Positions 11,401-22,400 of a stretch of DNA of 64,000 bases are shown here, piece after piece. The DNA is from Amblyomma americanum. Its lineage: Eukaryota > Arthropoda > Arachnida > Ixodida > Ixodidae. The notes under the pieces were generated by a model that worked only from the letters and a program-made list of their open reading frames with translations, made no database searches and was not told the origin of the DNA. Within the stretch, counting starts at the first letter, position 1, and each line of letters opens with the position of its first letter. The position numbers and the translations under genes are program-made. The stretch lies in the NCBI RefSeq assembly GCF_052857255.1, contig NC_135497.1:549673531-549737530 (forward strand). Direction: 5' to 3'.

Positions 11401-12540
11401 ACTTAAAATAACCATGCTGCAATATATACAAAAAATGATTTGTGTGCTCTCTCTTACATAGTTAATCATATCATAGTGTTGGTAGTACACAAAATGCATG
11501 TGCGGAACATCTATATGCACTGTTTTTGTTCATATCTTACCTGCTATGTGCTGTTATGGCATGTTATGTGCTGGGAAAGCAACAGCTAGTGAGCAATGTT
11601 GTGTTGCAGCCTTTCTTCTGGTGGAATTTGAATTATGTGAGGTGCAGCTGAAAGAAATTGTTTCATACATAAGTATATTTCATGCAACACAACAAAAAGT
11701 GCACAGCCCCATCATGAGTTGTGGTTTAATCTAACAGCGAGCTCTTTACTACTCTATTTAACATATGATGCAAGTCAGTGATGCTAGAGGCACAAAACTA
11801 AATACTGTGAGGTAACAAGAGTTAATATAGACAATCATGCCTTTAAGAGATATTGTCAATATATATTTTCCTGAATGAACTAAAGTTATCCTTAGAAGCA
11901 TTCAGAGGAAGATTATTTTGCTAAATGCCTTTTGCCAGAATAGGCCTTTTATGAACCAGTTGCAAATGAAAAGAATAACTTTAAGACCTTGCTATGCATG
12001 CTCTAACGCCAAAGTAGTTGCATACAAGCAGTATACTATGCCCCTAGTTTTATGGTGGGCCTGTACTGCACAATTTTCACGCAAGGTTGCGGAAAGTACG
12101 TGCCATGAAACAGCCTTCTGCTTGCTGAAACTGGCAAATAAATACTGGGTTTTTAAGGCAGGAAAGAAGTTACAAAGTTCTTTCTGCAGGGTTAGAACTT
12201 CAGGTTAGTTATTTGAAAAAAATCAATGCCTGATTTGCAATGATTGAAGTTTTTAGCAAATAACATTTCCATTGTAACAGTGGAAACGCTCTTGTATTTG
12301 AGGAACGACTTTTCAAAAGCCTGCGTTTTATGGTGGCTGTCAAGTAGCCCTGATAAAGAGAAACCAGTCACGACACACAACCAAGCCCCCGTAGCACATT
12401 TTCAACTATACCCTCATGATATAGCTTTAAAGTAAGTGTTAAGCAAAACAAATCCCTTGATTTCCTTCATGATTTATCATTGGCGTATACATACAAAGAT
12501 AACCGTACAAGATGTGGAGTGCATGGTACAGAGAGAGTAG
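11401..12540. other. Giant-element interior, no gene supported
   Basis: Mirror of about 47.08-48.25 kb. Short frames such as 11918-12208 have counterparts with amino-acid changes and no recognisable domain. Nothing else seen. Confidence 0.45.
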
Positions 12541-13595
12541 GCAGATGGTTTCTTGACACTCACAAAGTGAACAAGGGAATTAAAAATCTCAGGGTGCTTG
12601 CCTACGTTTCGACAAGACAACTTGTTTTCGTCTGGGGTCAACATATACCGAGGAAACTCAGAATCTCTCAAGTACTGGGTTGCCCACTCTTAGTGCGAAC
12701 ACGCGAGCACATGGCTGTCCTCTTTGGGCCACTGTGTCTGACATTGCCACACATCGAAGTGTAACAGATGACACGAAGCAACACAGCCAGGTGCCCCTCC
12801 TCCTGCGCCATTTTGCAGCGATGAGTTGCCGCGCCGCACAAAGTGGACATCTAAAGAGTGCGGCCATGCGCTCACATGATTGCACTAAATGTGGCCAGCT
12901 CTGTACATTCCGGAATTGGCGTAATTATTTGAAAAGGCCTTGCACATGGTCAGAGGTTTCCCAATCCATAATTTCGACCTCCTTTCCTGCTTTCTTTAAT
13001 TTATCGTTATACTTTAACTTTACGCCCTGCACCTCCTGACGTCACTTCTCGGAACCTTGGCTGCCACACTCCTCTCCCCCCCTTCTTTTTGCCTTTTCTC
13101 CGAACCTGCCCTCATTTTCTCTTTTTCCTTCAAATTATTTTGCCCCCCCCCCCCCCCCCCTGGTATTTTATTCTGCCATGCTGCTTAATTCCTTTATCTT
13201 AGTTTTTTCAGGAAAAGGCAGCCAGCCATACCAAGCCACCTATTGCAGCTGGACATAAAGCCATTCAAGCCCACTATCCGCACTCCATACCCCGAGATTC
13301 GTTTCTACTGAATTGGGCTTTTTTGTTTTCACAGTTTTGCAGGTCAACCGGTTGATCTTCTTTAGCAGCTATCATGCCTGGTCAAGGTTCACGCTCCCCA
13401 TCGTAACGCCCTTCCCATAACGCACCCTCGTACCACACAACAGGCCTTTCGCCTCGAAGTGAAAACCTTATTTAAACCCCACCAATGATGAACACTTTGC
13501 CAGACAAAGACAAGTCCTCTTGTCGAAACGTCGGCAAGCACCCTGAGGCTTTTCCCTTCCTTATTCAGTTTGCGAGATACCAGGGACAGGTGTTC
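12541..13595. mobile_element. Insertion bounded by about 100-bp inverted repeats
   Basis: Two imperfect inverted repeats of about 100 bp lie at about 12560-12660 and 13480-13590. Both contain TGCTTGCC-ACGTTTCGACAAG followed by the complementary CTTGT-TTCGTC, which itself folds as a short hairpin. Between them lies a C-rich stretch with a run of 20 C at about 13141. The arrangement suggests a non-autonomous element or a Penelope terminal-repeat derivative. The mirror copy is about 46.28-47.08 kb. No protein is encoded. Confidence 0.5.
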
Positions 13596-13615
13596 AAGCA
13601 GCCATACCACACTAA

Positions 13616-14276
13616 TACCCCTGTCACACGGGCACCGCAAAGGCCTTTGAGAATCATATCCAAAGGCGTAAGGAGTGCAGCTACCCGGTACAAACGTAGC
13701 GCCTTTGTCGCTAAGGGCCTTGGAGGCGAAGGCTTTCAACCGAGACCTCCGGAGCCCGAAGGCGCGGCATTCGAGAAGCTGTGATCGCAGTACCAGCCAA
13801 AGTCAAAAAGTAAAAGTAATAAAAAAATAGATAAGCTAATAATGTTTGAAAACATTTTTTTCAAATACGAAAGGTGTGTCTGGCTTTGGTTTTTGTACGA
13901 CAGTTTATGTTTTATGTTCAAATTTCAAGACAGTGAAAGTGTTGCGGCAACACCGAGCGCCCGTGGTGGCCAAGGCAATACACGTACAGGTTAAAACCTG
14001 CTCCTGCTGATGAGAGTAGCTGTTGCAGTACTTTTAAGGAAGCAATCAGAATAAAAAAATTGTCAAAGCTCAACGAATGAACAGAATACACCACTTTAAT
14101 TTTAAAACACTCACTTCAGCCACCTCGAGTATAGCAGCGGGTGCTAAGCCTGAACGACTTTCACCTTTGGGCTGCACCGTGTAGCTGCATCGCTGCTCCT
14201 TTAAGCTTTCGCTCTTTTGGTGAAAAATGGTGCCTTTGCTGGAAAGGCCTTCGAGGAATGCCGTGTGACAGGGGTA
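13616..14276. mobile_element. PIF/Harbinger-type MITE, left copy
   Basis: A 661-bp element with terminal inverted repeats TACCCCTGTCACACGG at 13616 and CCGTGTGACAGGGGTA ending 14276. It is flanked by TAA and TGA; in the mirror copy the flanks are a perfect TTA pair. A 3-bp TWA duplication is typical of PIF/Harbinger. The interior is non-coding. It was present before the two giant-element copies separated. Confidence 0.75.
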
Positions 14277-16338
14277 TGAAGCACATTTTTTAATGACAAG
14301 AAAGACTCAGTGCCTTTAGTTCAGACAACATTCTGAATTATGCTTTGGTGGCTTAGCATATCAAAATACTGGCCATGACAAAATCAGCTAATTAGTGAGG
14401 GCTATTATTTGCTATAGGTGAAATTATAACATTCTCCTAAAATAATGAAAAAAAAACCACCAGCACTGACATCAATGTACAATTTGGCTGTAACATACTG
14501 ACATGACAATATAGTTACACGTAAATTCCCTTTTCGCACTTCAAAACTGCATGCATTATTTCTAGAAAGTGCGAGAACAGAAGCTCATACATAGTGCCAA
14601 AGAAAAGAGTGCATAATAGTACCACTTATGAGGTGTTTATCGGCAATTGAAATGAGCAAGGCTATGTAAATGGCAAACCAGAGTTATGTGTCCTACGAGC
14701 GCATGCACTTGGGAGGTGATAGCAGCTGTGGACGCAGCTGTCCATCGCAGTTTTGACTCTGTCGAGATAACACATGGGGTAAGGTATTCCCTGTATTGCT
14801 GCCAAAGGCAAAATCATCAGCGAGTGGAGTTGCCTTGCTGTTCACTGTCAATATCTACTGCTCAAAGTAAAGGAAACAAGGGTATAAAAAATGCAGCATT
14901 TCATATTATGCTTTGGCCAAATGCAGTGAGAATGAAACAGACTAGAGACTTGTCTTATGATGTTTGCACTCTTTACTTTGCACCAGAGGAAAATAAATTT
15001 TTGTACAGTTGACCTACTGCTTGCCACAGTCCTAGAAGAAATGAATCCAGGTCTCAGAATTTTTACCGAGAGAATACTGATGCTGCATGTGCATTTCTCT
15101 GAACTGTCTGAAATATGCAGAAGTTAACAACTTTTTTACTACCTGATTGCATACTGTAATCTTTGCAAGGATTATGAGGTTAACGGACTGGGAAAAAATG
15201 TCAGGAATGGTACCTTTGGTACTCGGCACTTGGAGAAACAAATGACCCACTGGGCGTCCCCAGGAGCTCTGCTACCAGGCACCCCTAGCAACAGTAGTCA
15301 TTTTTCCAGATCCAAAGGAGCCATGCGAATGATTGCCGAAAAGTCAAGTTTAAGGACAGCAGATGCATGAACACAAAACAGTTTTCCATCTTTGTTTCAG
15401 TGTGATAAATGGTTTCAAATCTCTAGACTATATCCGGTAGTACACAAATTATCAGAAGACCATCCCCGCTCGGAATCATCTCAAAACACATTCGACACGC
15501 AGTACCAACATGGACAGTTCGTGCTTAATTGAATCCAAAAGTTTACGCTGATCGACCAAGTTACTTGAAATAGAGACAGAAAGCGCATGCACGTTGTACT
15601 GATGTTATCGTGAACATAACATGCGACGAGACGCAGGGTTACAACACAAACAAAAAACCGCTTTCAAAATTTGAGAACAAAAGGCTCACCTTTCACAAGT
15701 TCGCCAAACCGGAGACGCTGCCGAGTGGCTGCCGCCAAAGTCACTCGCAATGCACAGAAACAATAAAAATGCAGTGCCGCTGACTTTCCTTGAGCAATTC
15801 AAGTCGTTTAAGCTTCCAACTGTTCGCACCGACTACATCTGCAAGCATGTCTACAAGTTAGAGCGCAGCCACGCCATTTGCAATTTACAGAGCTGCACGG
15901 GAAATACATAGCGCCATTCGCGTATTCGCGCTCAAGCTCACGTCGCTGATGTCGTAAAGGCGCACAACGGCAAAAACATATAAGATGTATTTAATTTTAC
16001 GGTACATTTTTTAGCTGACAACCTGAATCGTTTGATATATTGTTTTTTTCTTTTCGTTGAATGAACGTTATTACCACCAGCGGCAGCGCAGCTTGGCCAT
16101 GGCTAGCCATGGCGAAGTCGAAGCGCTAGCCGAGCCCGCAGTCGGAAACATGTGCGCAGTTATAGCGCAGTGTTGAGTTGAATGAACAGGCGCTTTGGAA
16201 TGGGTTTTTGTTCTTCCTTGTTCGCTGCGTGCGTCCTGCGCGTTGTGTGTCTTTAGTTTGTGTGTGTGTATGTGTGTGGCCGGAACGCTGCATTGGAGTG
16301 TACATACAACAGCTCGCTGTCCCGTGCGGCATCGGTGC
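14277..16338. other. Giant-element interior, no gene supported
   Basis: Mirror of 43440-45597. Protein-like short frames exist on the plus strand near 15240-15370 (MTHWASPGALLPGTPSNSS) and 15750-15910. In the latter, the mirror copy has several non-synonymous changes and a stop, which argues against coding. A TG-rich microsatellite lies near 16258-16280. Confidence 0.45.
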
Positions 16339-16560
16339 TCGTGGGACTGCAAGAATCTTGCGAGTAACAGTCGACGCGCGTTTCGGTGGATGATTCCGTT
16401 TACCACGCCAAAAAATTCAGCACTGGCCAACAGCAATGATGAACTGCTGCTGCATCATCACCTGTGTGATGTTTGTGACAAACTTGTTGGATGTGAACGT
16501 GGCCATGAATGGTATTCGCCGAGCAGTGGCCCTCAGGGCGTGGCACCAGTGGATACCTGA
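16339..16560 (+). other. Candidate coding segment conserved between giant-element copies
   Basis: A 73-codon frame ending in TGA at 16558-16560, with HHHLCDVCDKLVGCERGHEW and an SPSSGPQGVAPVDT terminus. Against the mirror (43218-43439) I count four substitutions in 222 bases: three silent and one Ile/Val. That is the pattern expected of a constrained protein, although four changes are few. Cys-x2-Cys-x5-Cys-x3-His is a possible metal-binding arrangement. I do not recognise the protein. The upstream boundary is unclear: the right copy has an extra 90 bp just upstream containing a stop in this frame, so an upstream splice acceptor would be needed. It could be a terminal exon of an element gene or a chance frame. 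Confidence 0.3.
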
Positions 16561-17207
16561 AGACGATTACTGTTTGCCCGCGCCCTGGCGCCTCGCATTC
16601 AACCGAATGCTTTGGCGTTAATTATTTATATCTGAATTTCACACGTAGTTGGACTCGCAAATATTACAGCGTACGAACGTACCGTCGGTAGAGCACCCTT
16701 TTCTTTTTTTTTAGGGAGGGGGTGGGGGAATTACCGTCTGCTCAAATTTAATGTCACTAATATTTTGAGCTTATTTTCTAAACAGGTGCCGTGGTGGCAC
16801 TGTAAGCAATGCATTTATTGGGCAGAAGTTTATTTTAATTTGTGTTGGCACAAAGTTAATGATTGTCATTGTACTGTGGTGCCATGTTCAAACAAAACAC
16901 ATCATTGTACACTCTCTTTGCAGAATGTCTAATGAGGTAATAAATTACTGAGCAACGAGTATGCACTGTGGTAAATGCGAGGAACGTTACTGAATTACTT
17001 CACACTTGTCATGTTCTGTTGTCGTTAGTGATTACTTATGCCTTGGTGTCTGCTGCTTTCCAGTGCAGGGGTCGAGAGGCATGTCGAGCTCCACTTAGCA
17101 GCTTTTTTCCTTCCACTCTCTACTGGCCAACATGGTAAAATAAACTCAACATAATGCGTGATTGCTCAGACCTAGATTAGACTACCATTTAACTTATTTA
17201 CTTTCAG

Positions 17208-17373
17208 GGCCGATTGGCATCGTAGAGAGGAGAGCTACTAACATAAATACATGTGTAGGCGGATTAATTAAAATGATTATACACAGCAGACTTGAAGGCA
17301 TTGGATGCAGTGGTGGACATGACGAAGGCAGAGAAGATGTGACAGCTGCAAACGTAGAAAAGTGGAGATCTGC
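17208..17373 (+). other. Exon-like segment with splice-site consensus, left copy
   Basis: A 166-bp segment preceded by a pyrimidine-rich TTATTTACTTTCAG and followed by GTAAGT. One frame is open throughout (GIVERRATNINTCVG ... ANVEKWRSA). In the mirror (42403-42568) both splice sites are kept (CTCTCAG and GTGAGT), but the protein shows four changes against two silent ones. It may be an old or non-coding exon. Product unknown. Confidence 0.25.
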
Positions 17374-19277
17374 GTAAGTTTGTACGCGACTTAAGGTGAA
17401 CGCTAGCAAAAAATTAAGAAGGCGCAGAAGACTGAGGCCAGAGTTAAAACTGTAGTCTAACAGAGGAAAGCACCTCCCAGCAAGCCAAAATGTGCACATG
17501 CAAGCATTTATGTGAACACAGAACATTGAAAATGAAACTCCTTTTTGGACAGAAGGAAAGCTAAGGCACATTACTTATTGTGGTGTTGCTTAAAAAGTTG
17601 GTGTCTAGTTGTTGCCCTTCATATCTGATCCTTCCACACCCAGCAACTGAAATGCCATCAAAAAGGAGCATCTCCAATCACTCTAATTACATGGGAGGTA
17701 CACATCGCCAGATGTCAGAGGCTTGGTGTCTCATCTTGCAGACTAGTTAGTTTGGCAGATTTAAACATTACCGCATGTAAGAGGCATGTGGTAGCCTTCA
17801 AGGGGAGTATTTCATAAGTGTTACAGCATATTGTACAGTGCTGGCATGCTTCATTATTTACATCGCAGTAATATGCTAGCACAGGCTGGAAAGTTTGTAA
17901 GTGAACCGAAAAAAACAATGTTCATGCCATATCTTAGCCACATTCTTAGTATTGTATAAAAAGTGCAAATAAAGAATTCTTCATTTTTTTGTAAGCTTTT
18001 TCTTTCTGTGCATTGATCTTTTGCAAGTTAGCAAGGTTCTACAGTCTTCTGTGCCTATCGGCTGGCCCCCTTGTTTGTCAAAGCTACCGAGTACACAATG
18101 GGTCGTGTCAGTGCAAGCTAAATATACGATGGATAGAAAATTCGTGCTTTCAGATTATTTCCAGAAAAAACTGCTATTATTTCCTACTCAGGATGGGGGA
18201 ACAGCATCGAGCGATGGTGCACATCCTCCTTGTCACTGCAGCAATTATGGCTGCTCGCTGCTTTTTGGCAGCGTTTCATTTATCTGCAGGAAGAGCAGGC
18301 ATGAATGGGCGGCAATAGGTACCTACTAAATTAAACATTGCAATGAGCAATATGTTGTTGTGTCTGTGCTTTTGTTATCCATGAAGGAGTTGGTGTTTTT
18401 GATTAATGGTTGTGTAGCAAAGATGTAACTGCTACATTGCACTGCATTCACAGATTTGTTTGCCCATGCTTTTGGTTTTCTCAGTGGTTCATTTTCTTAC
18501 CAAATGGCAGATGGAAATTTGGCTTTCAACTTGTGCACTTTCATCATGTTTGCAATGTACTTTCAGCTGCTGTTCAGTTTCACTTTGGAGAAGTTGTCCA
18601 ACCATTGTCTGTGTCTAAATGTTTTCTAACAGTTGACCTCATTACGCAGCATTTCTCATAGAAAGCAAATGTGGCAGTAACATTTTTATTAAATGTTACT
18701 CTATCATGTGGCTAGCAACGTAGCGAAAACATTTTTTCAAGTCAGCTTTTAACAGTATAGCAAATTAAGGCCTTTGTTATTTAACGTTGCTCACAATTTG
18801 TGCCAATCACTCAACCTTGAAGCAACGTAATGCGTTATCACCCTTCCTCGGCTCTTCATTGTGTTACTCACATTAGACATGCTCACGGTCGTTCGCCATG
18901 CTAGTTTGCGGACATTGTTGGCTAAGAGTAAACCAGACAAATAAAAAATCGGACGTCATGTGATGCCTATAGTCCGCGGGCCAGCAGTTCATCGGGTAAA
19001 AGTGGCATCACATCATAAGCATCTTCTGTTTTTGCTGCCTTTAAGCAAGTTATTAGTGCATTTGGTGCAACACATAGTCGATAGGGTCAACCGTCCTGTC
19101 GTGTTAAGTTTTAATCCCTAAAATTGACTGTTTAGTACTTTTCCCTGCAACGACTACAGAGGAACACGGACGTTTCCTTCAATACTGGACTAAATATACG
19201 GTCATTCCCTACGTTTCATTAAAAGCAGAAGTGGTTCTGTTTTTAAAACGTACATAGTCTACGTTATAGGTACGGAT
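17374..19277. other. Giant-element terminal region, no gene supported
   Basis: Mirror of 40504-42402. A 125-codon minus-strand frame ending near 17194 has about seven amino-acid changes against its mirror and is judged non-coding. Short ACGTA/CCGTA motifs recur in the last 150 bases, as subterminal repeats do in CACTA-like elements. Confidence 0.45.
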
Positions 19278-19290
19278 TTTTTTTACAGTG
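19278..19290 (-). repeat. Terminal inverted repeat of giant element, left copy
   Basis: Read on the minus strand this is CACTGTAAAAAAA followed by ATCCGTACC, matching the start of the right copy (40491) nearly base for base for over 200 bp. Outside it, TAGGACAGCC is a CpG-rich sequence not found beside the right copy. Confidence 0.75.
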
Positions 19291-19420
19291 TAGGACAGCC
19301 AGGGGGTAGCGCGTAGTTCATTGCCCGGCGCGCCCGCGGGCGGCGTCGTTCCCGAAAGCTCGCCTCGCTCACTCCGGCTGGCTCACTGATTGGCTCAACA
19401 GCTTTCGACCTTCACTCGGA
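19291..19420. promoter_or_regulatory. CpG-rich promoter-like block beside the giant element
   Basis: A strongly GC- and CpG-rich stretch (CCCGGCGCGCCCGCGGGCGG) with an inverted CCAAT box (CTGATTGGCTC) near 19387, in otherwise AT-rich surroundings. It looks like the edge of a CpG island or promoter. The transcript it might drive is not identified. Confidence 0.3.
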
Positions 19421-22400
19421 AGGCTGGAAAATCGAGAAGCGAGCGACTGGCGCTGCGACTGAGCGATACTTTATGCCCACGCTTGCACTACTGGTGGACA
19501 ACCTTTAACGCACATATGCTTGGGTTATCGGCTGCTTTGCGGCGAGTCTTAGTTAAGATCGTCCGCGACGCCATCGTCACCGTCCGTGACGCACAGGCTG
19601 AGAACTTCAATACCAGTACGTGCCGAAACAACTCGTATTTTTCGTAACGATACGAGCTCGAAAACACGCCTGCTTCGATGCGCTAGTGGGCTCTTGCTTG
19701 TTAAACTACACGCGATCAGGATGCGGCGAGTGCTAGCCACTGTTGCATATTAGCTAAAGTGAGACACAAGTATCGACGTAGTTTCGTAACGCAGTTGATA
19801 TCAAAGCACTCCGCTTGTACTGGTCACCGATTAAGCTGTTAAGTTTCATGATCTCCGGTGAGCGTGCCAGTGTCGCGCAAATTAATGCATCTCAGCTACT
19901 CTCCATCGTGCCAATTGCGTTCCACTTATCCACGATATTCGCCAGCTTGAGATACGGCGCTTTTCTTCGCTGTTTTTGTCGCAACTTAGTGATTTTATCT
20001 GGCATCAAACGAAATTGCATTCTGTCAACACCGTCGTCTGCTCCGTCGTCTGCTAGGGCATCCGGGTCACTTCAGGGGATCACAGGATCGCAGCTTCTAC
20101 AAACGACATGCCAGAAAAAGTAACTGAAACCGCTTTAGTATTCTTAAATAATCTAAAAATAATTTAAAATAAATGCAGTGTCTTTGTTGCGAAGATAATA
20201 TAAGTATTCATGGTTTAAAAAACAAATTTTTTTGTCGGTTGTAATTTTTCACCGACACGAAAGCGCAGCCGTCGGCGCCATTGCAGCGCAACCGACACGT
20301 CGTGTTTTGTATTATTTGCCTCTTTGAGGCATTGCTTGAGTACTTGTACGGCGGACACGTGTGAAGAACTCATTCAATAGGAAGGTGAGCAGGAGTGTGT
20401 TTTGGAAGCCAACGACCAGGATTTCGGCCTGTCAACATTGGCGAGTTTCAACGGGTAAGCCATGAAGAGTGCTGCGACGTCTTTTCATCTGTTAGGGGAA
20501 CTAAGACTCCTGCGCCGTTTTACTAAGCCTGGATAAATCGCATGGCCGGTGAGTCCCGCTCTGCGTTTCTTTGCTAATGATCTGTATTCACACGCGCTAT
20601 TTGTATGCGGCTATATAGAGTTGTGAGTGGAGGCAGTCCGCCTGCGGTTGCCGCAGCTATAATGCGGCGCCAAAAAAGCAGGGCCTATATCCTGCATGAC
20701 AAGTGTTGTTCTCATTGTCTTTATGTGCGTTTAGTACTCGCGTGCCGTGGTAAATAAAAATGGCACCAGATATCACAACAGAGTTACGCTTTCGCTTGCT
20801 AGCGCTTCCACACTCGGTGCAAAAGCATGGATTTGCACTGCGTAGAAGACGATGAGCGAGAAGTGCCGCGCGGCGGAGCGCTCGCGCTAGGCCAGCTGCG
20901 ATCAGACACCGCACTATTTTGCTCAGGGTTAGTACTGATCGGATTAGTGCTTGTGCCTTAATATGCGTCATACTTAATTTTGAGACAGTGATCGCATGCG
21001 AAAGGCTAAGGATTTGAGGCAGTGTTATGTCAAAGTTAGATCAATCTTGCGTCTCCTGAGCTGTAAACGTTGATGCTTCCTCTCCTTCTGAGCACTGCGA
21101 GCTGTCGGATATGCAACTGCACAATTTTTTAGGACTTCTACCTTTTTGCTATATCCCTCGCTTTTGTGGCCCGCATTCAAGTCGTTCGCATTGTCGATGG
21201 TTTTTTTGTTACTTATTTTCGCTTTGTTATTTATTTTTGGTTGCGTGCCATCAGCAGTGGTGCCGGCGATTCTCCGAGCTCGGAACTCTTCCCAGGCACG
21301 GGATCCTACCCACAGACCTCCCTTCGCCGCACTCACGAGTGTTCTTTGGTATTTTTTTGTTTCTCTTGCCTTTACTTGCATTGGCAGTCGACAAATTTGT
21401 GCAGCTTTTAATTGTATGCAGATTTGTTAAATGCGCTAGCAATTTTTCTATGATGCCAAGCTGTGCTGTGAGATATCAAGCTTCTTGCTAGTGAAGGCAT
21501 GCTTTTTTCCATTCACTCTTCTCATTTAACCAAGGCAGACTGGTTGCAACTTTCAATTTAATACCTAGACATTGGTGCAAGGCACCATGATAGGAATTAA
21601 TGAAAACCTGCACATCCTATATTCAAATTTGTGTGCGGTATTTCAGCCAGCTCATCTTTCAGTGTGGTTATAACAGTCATTGTGACTGTTCTCAAAGAAT
21701 GTATATGGGTGCATTACATAAAATCTGTTCATTTGTTTTGTCATGGGCTAGCTCATTGGTTTTTTATTTACTTATATTACGTCTAAGTTTAGTTTTTAAA
21801 GCAGTAGACGATTTCCTCTCTTGTCATTCATGACATGGCTACAGCCACTGACAGCTGTTGCTCTGGATGTACTTATTTGCAGTTGCCAGCGGCCAGCATC
21901 TATTGGGCCATGCGTGCTTCCTGCCTTCGGCTGTGTCATCCCTCCTGATCCGTTCAAGGTAGTTATTCTTTTTCAGTGATGCATATCTTAGCGGCCTGTT
22001 CAGAAAAATATTTTCAATATAAGCTTGCAGCTAGGTTTAGAAATGCATGAAACTCTACATGCACTTCACAGCAGTACCGAAGCTTATAATTACCGGAACT
22101 GTAGACTTGTACAAAATATAGTCGCTGATGTAGCTCTTGACGCAGCTGCTGTTAACATACACGTGCTTTGACATTGCACACCTGTTGCCTGGTCTGCATA
22201 TGTGTCCTCGAAAAGGACCTATATGTTCATTTATCCCTTTAAAAACATTGTGCTCTACAATTATGGTTTACCAGTATTTCTGACACAGAGACCAAATTGT
22301 CAGTCAGTAATGTAACATTGCACGATGACACCAATCCTTGTATGGTATAGCATCCTTGCAATGCACTGGGCAGGCTGCTGTCAGCACAGATTTATTGCTG

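Larger units (their letters stand above)
1..19290 (-). mobile_element. Giant CACTG-bounded element, left copy (truncated by window edge)
   Basis: This stretch is the reverse complement of 40491-58610. Landmark matches run throughout: the start of the window pairs with about 58.6 kb, the MITE at 13616 with 45598, and the terminus at 19290 with 40491. The copy ends at 19290 with TTTTTTTTACAGTG, and the flanking DNA beyond it is unrelated to the flank of the other copy, so the shared end is a true element boundary. Length in the window is 19.3 kb including a 4.3-kb LINE that the other copy lacks. The far terminus lies outside the window. No transposase was recognised. Similar short CACTG ends are known from animal CACTA/EnSpm-like elements, so that is my tentative class. 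An inverted segmental duplication is the alternative, but the right copy has both ends and a target duplication. Confidence 0.75.

Noticed and set aside
15750..15910. Protein-like frame MHRNNKNAVPLTFLEQF on the plus strand
   Set aside because: The mirror copy has several non-synonymous changes and a stop, so no coding constraint.
17194..17571. 125-codon minus frame, also open in the mirror copy (42205-42582)
   Set aside because: About seven amino-acid changes between copies and no domain. The opposite strand holds the exon-like segment.
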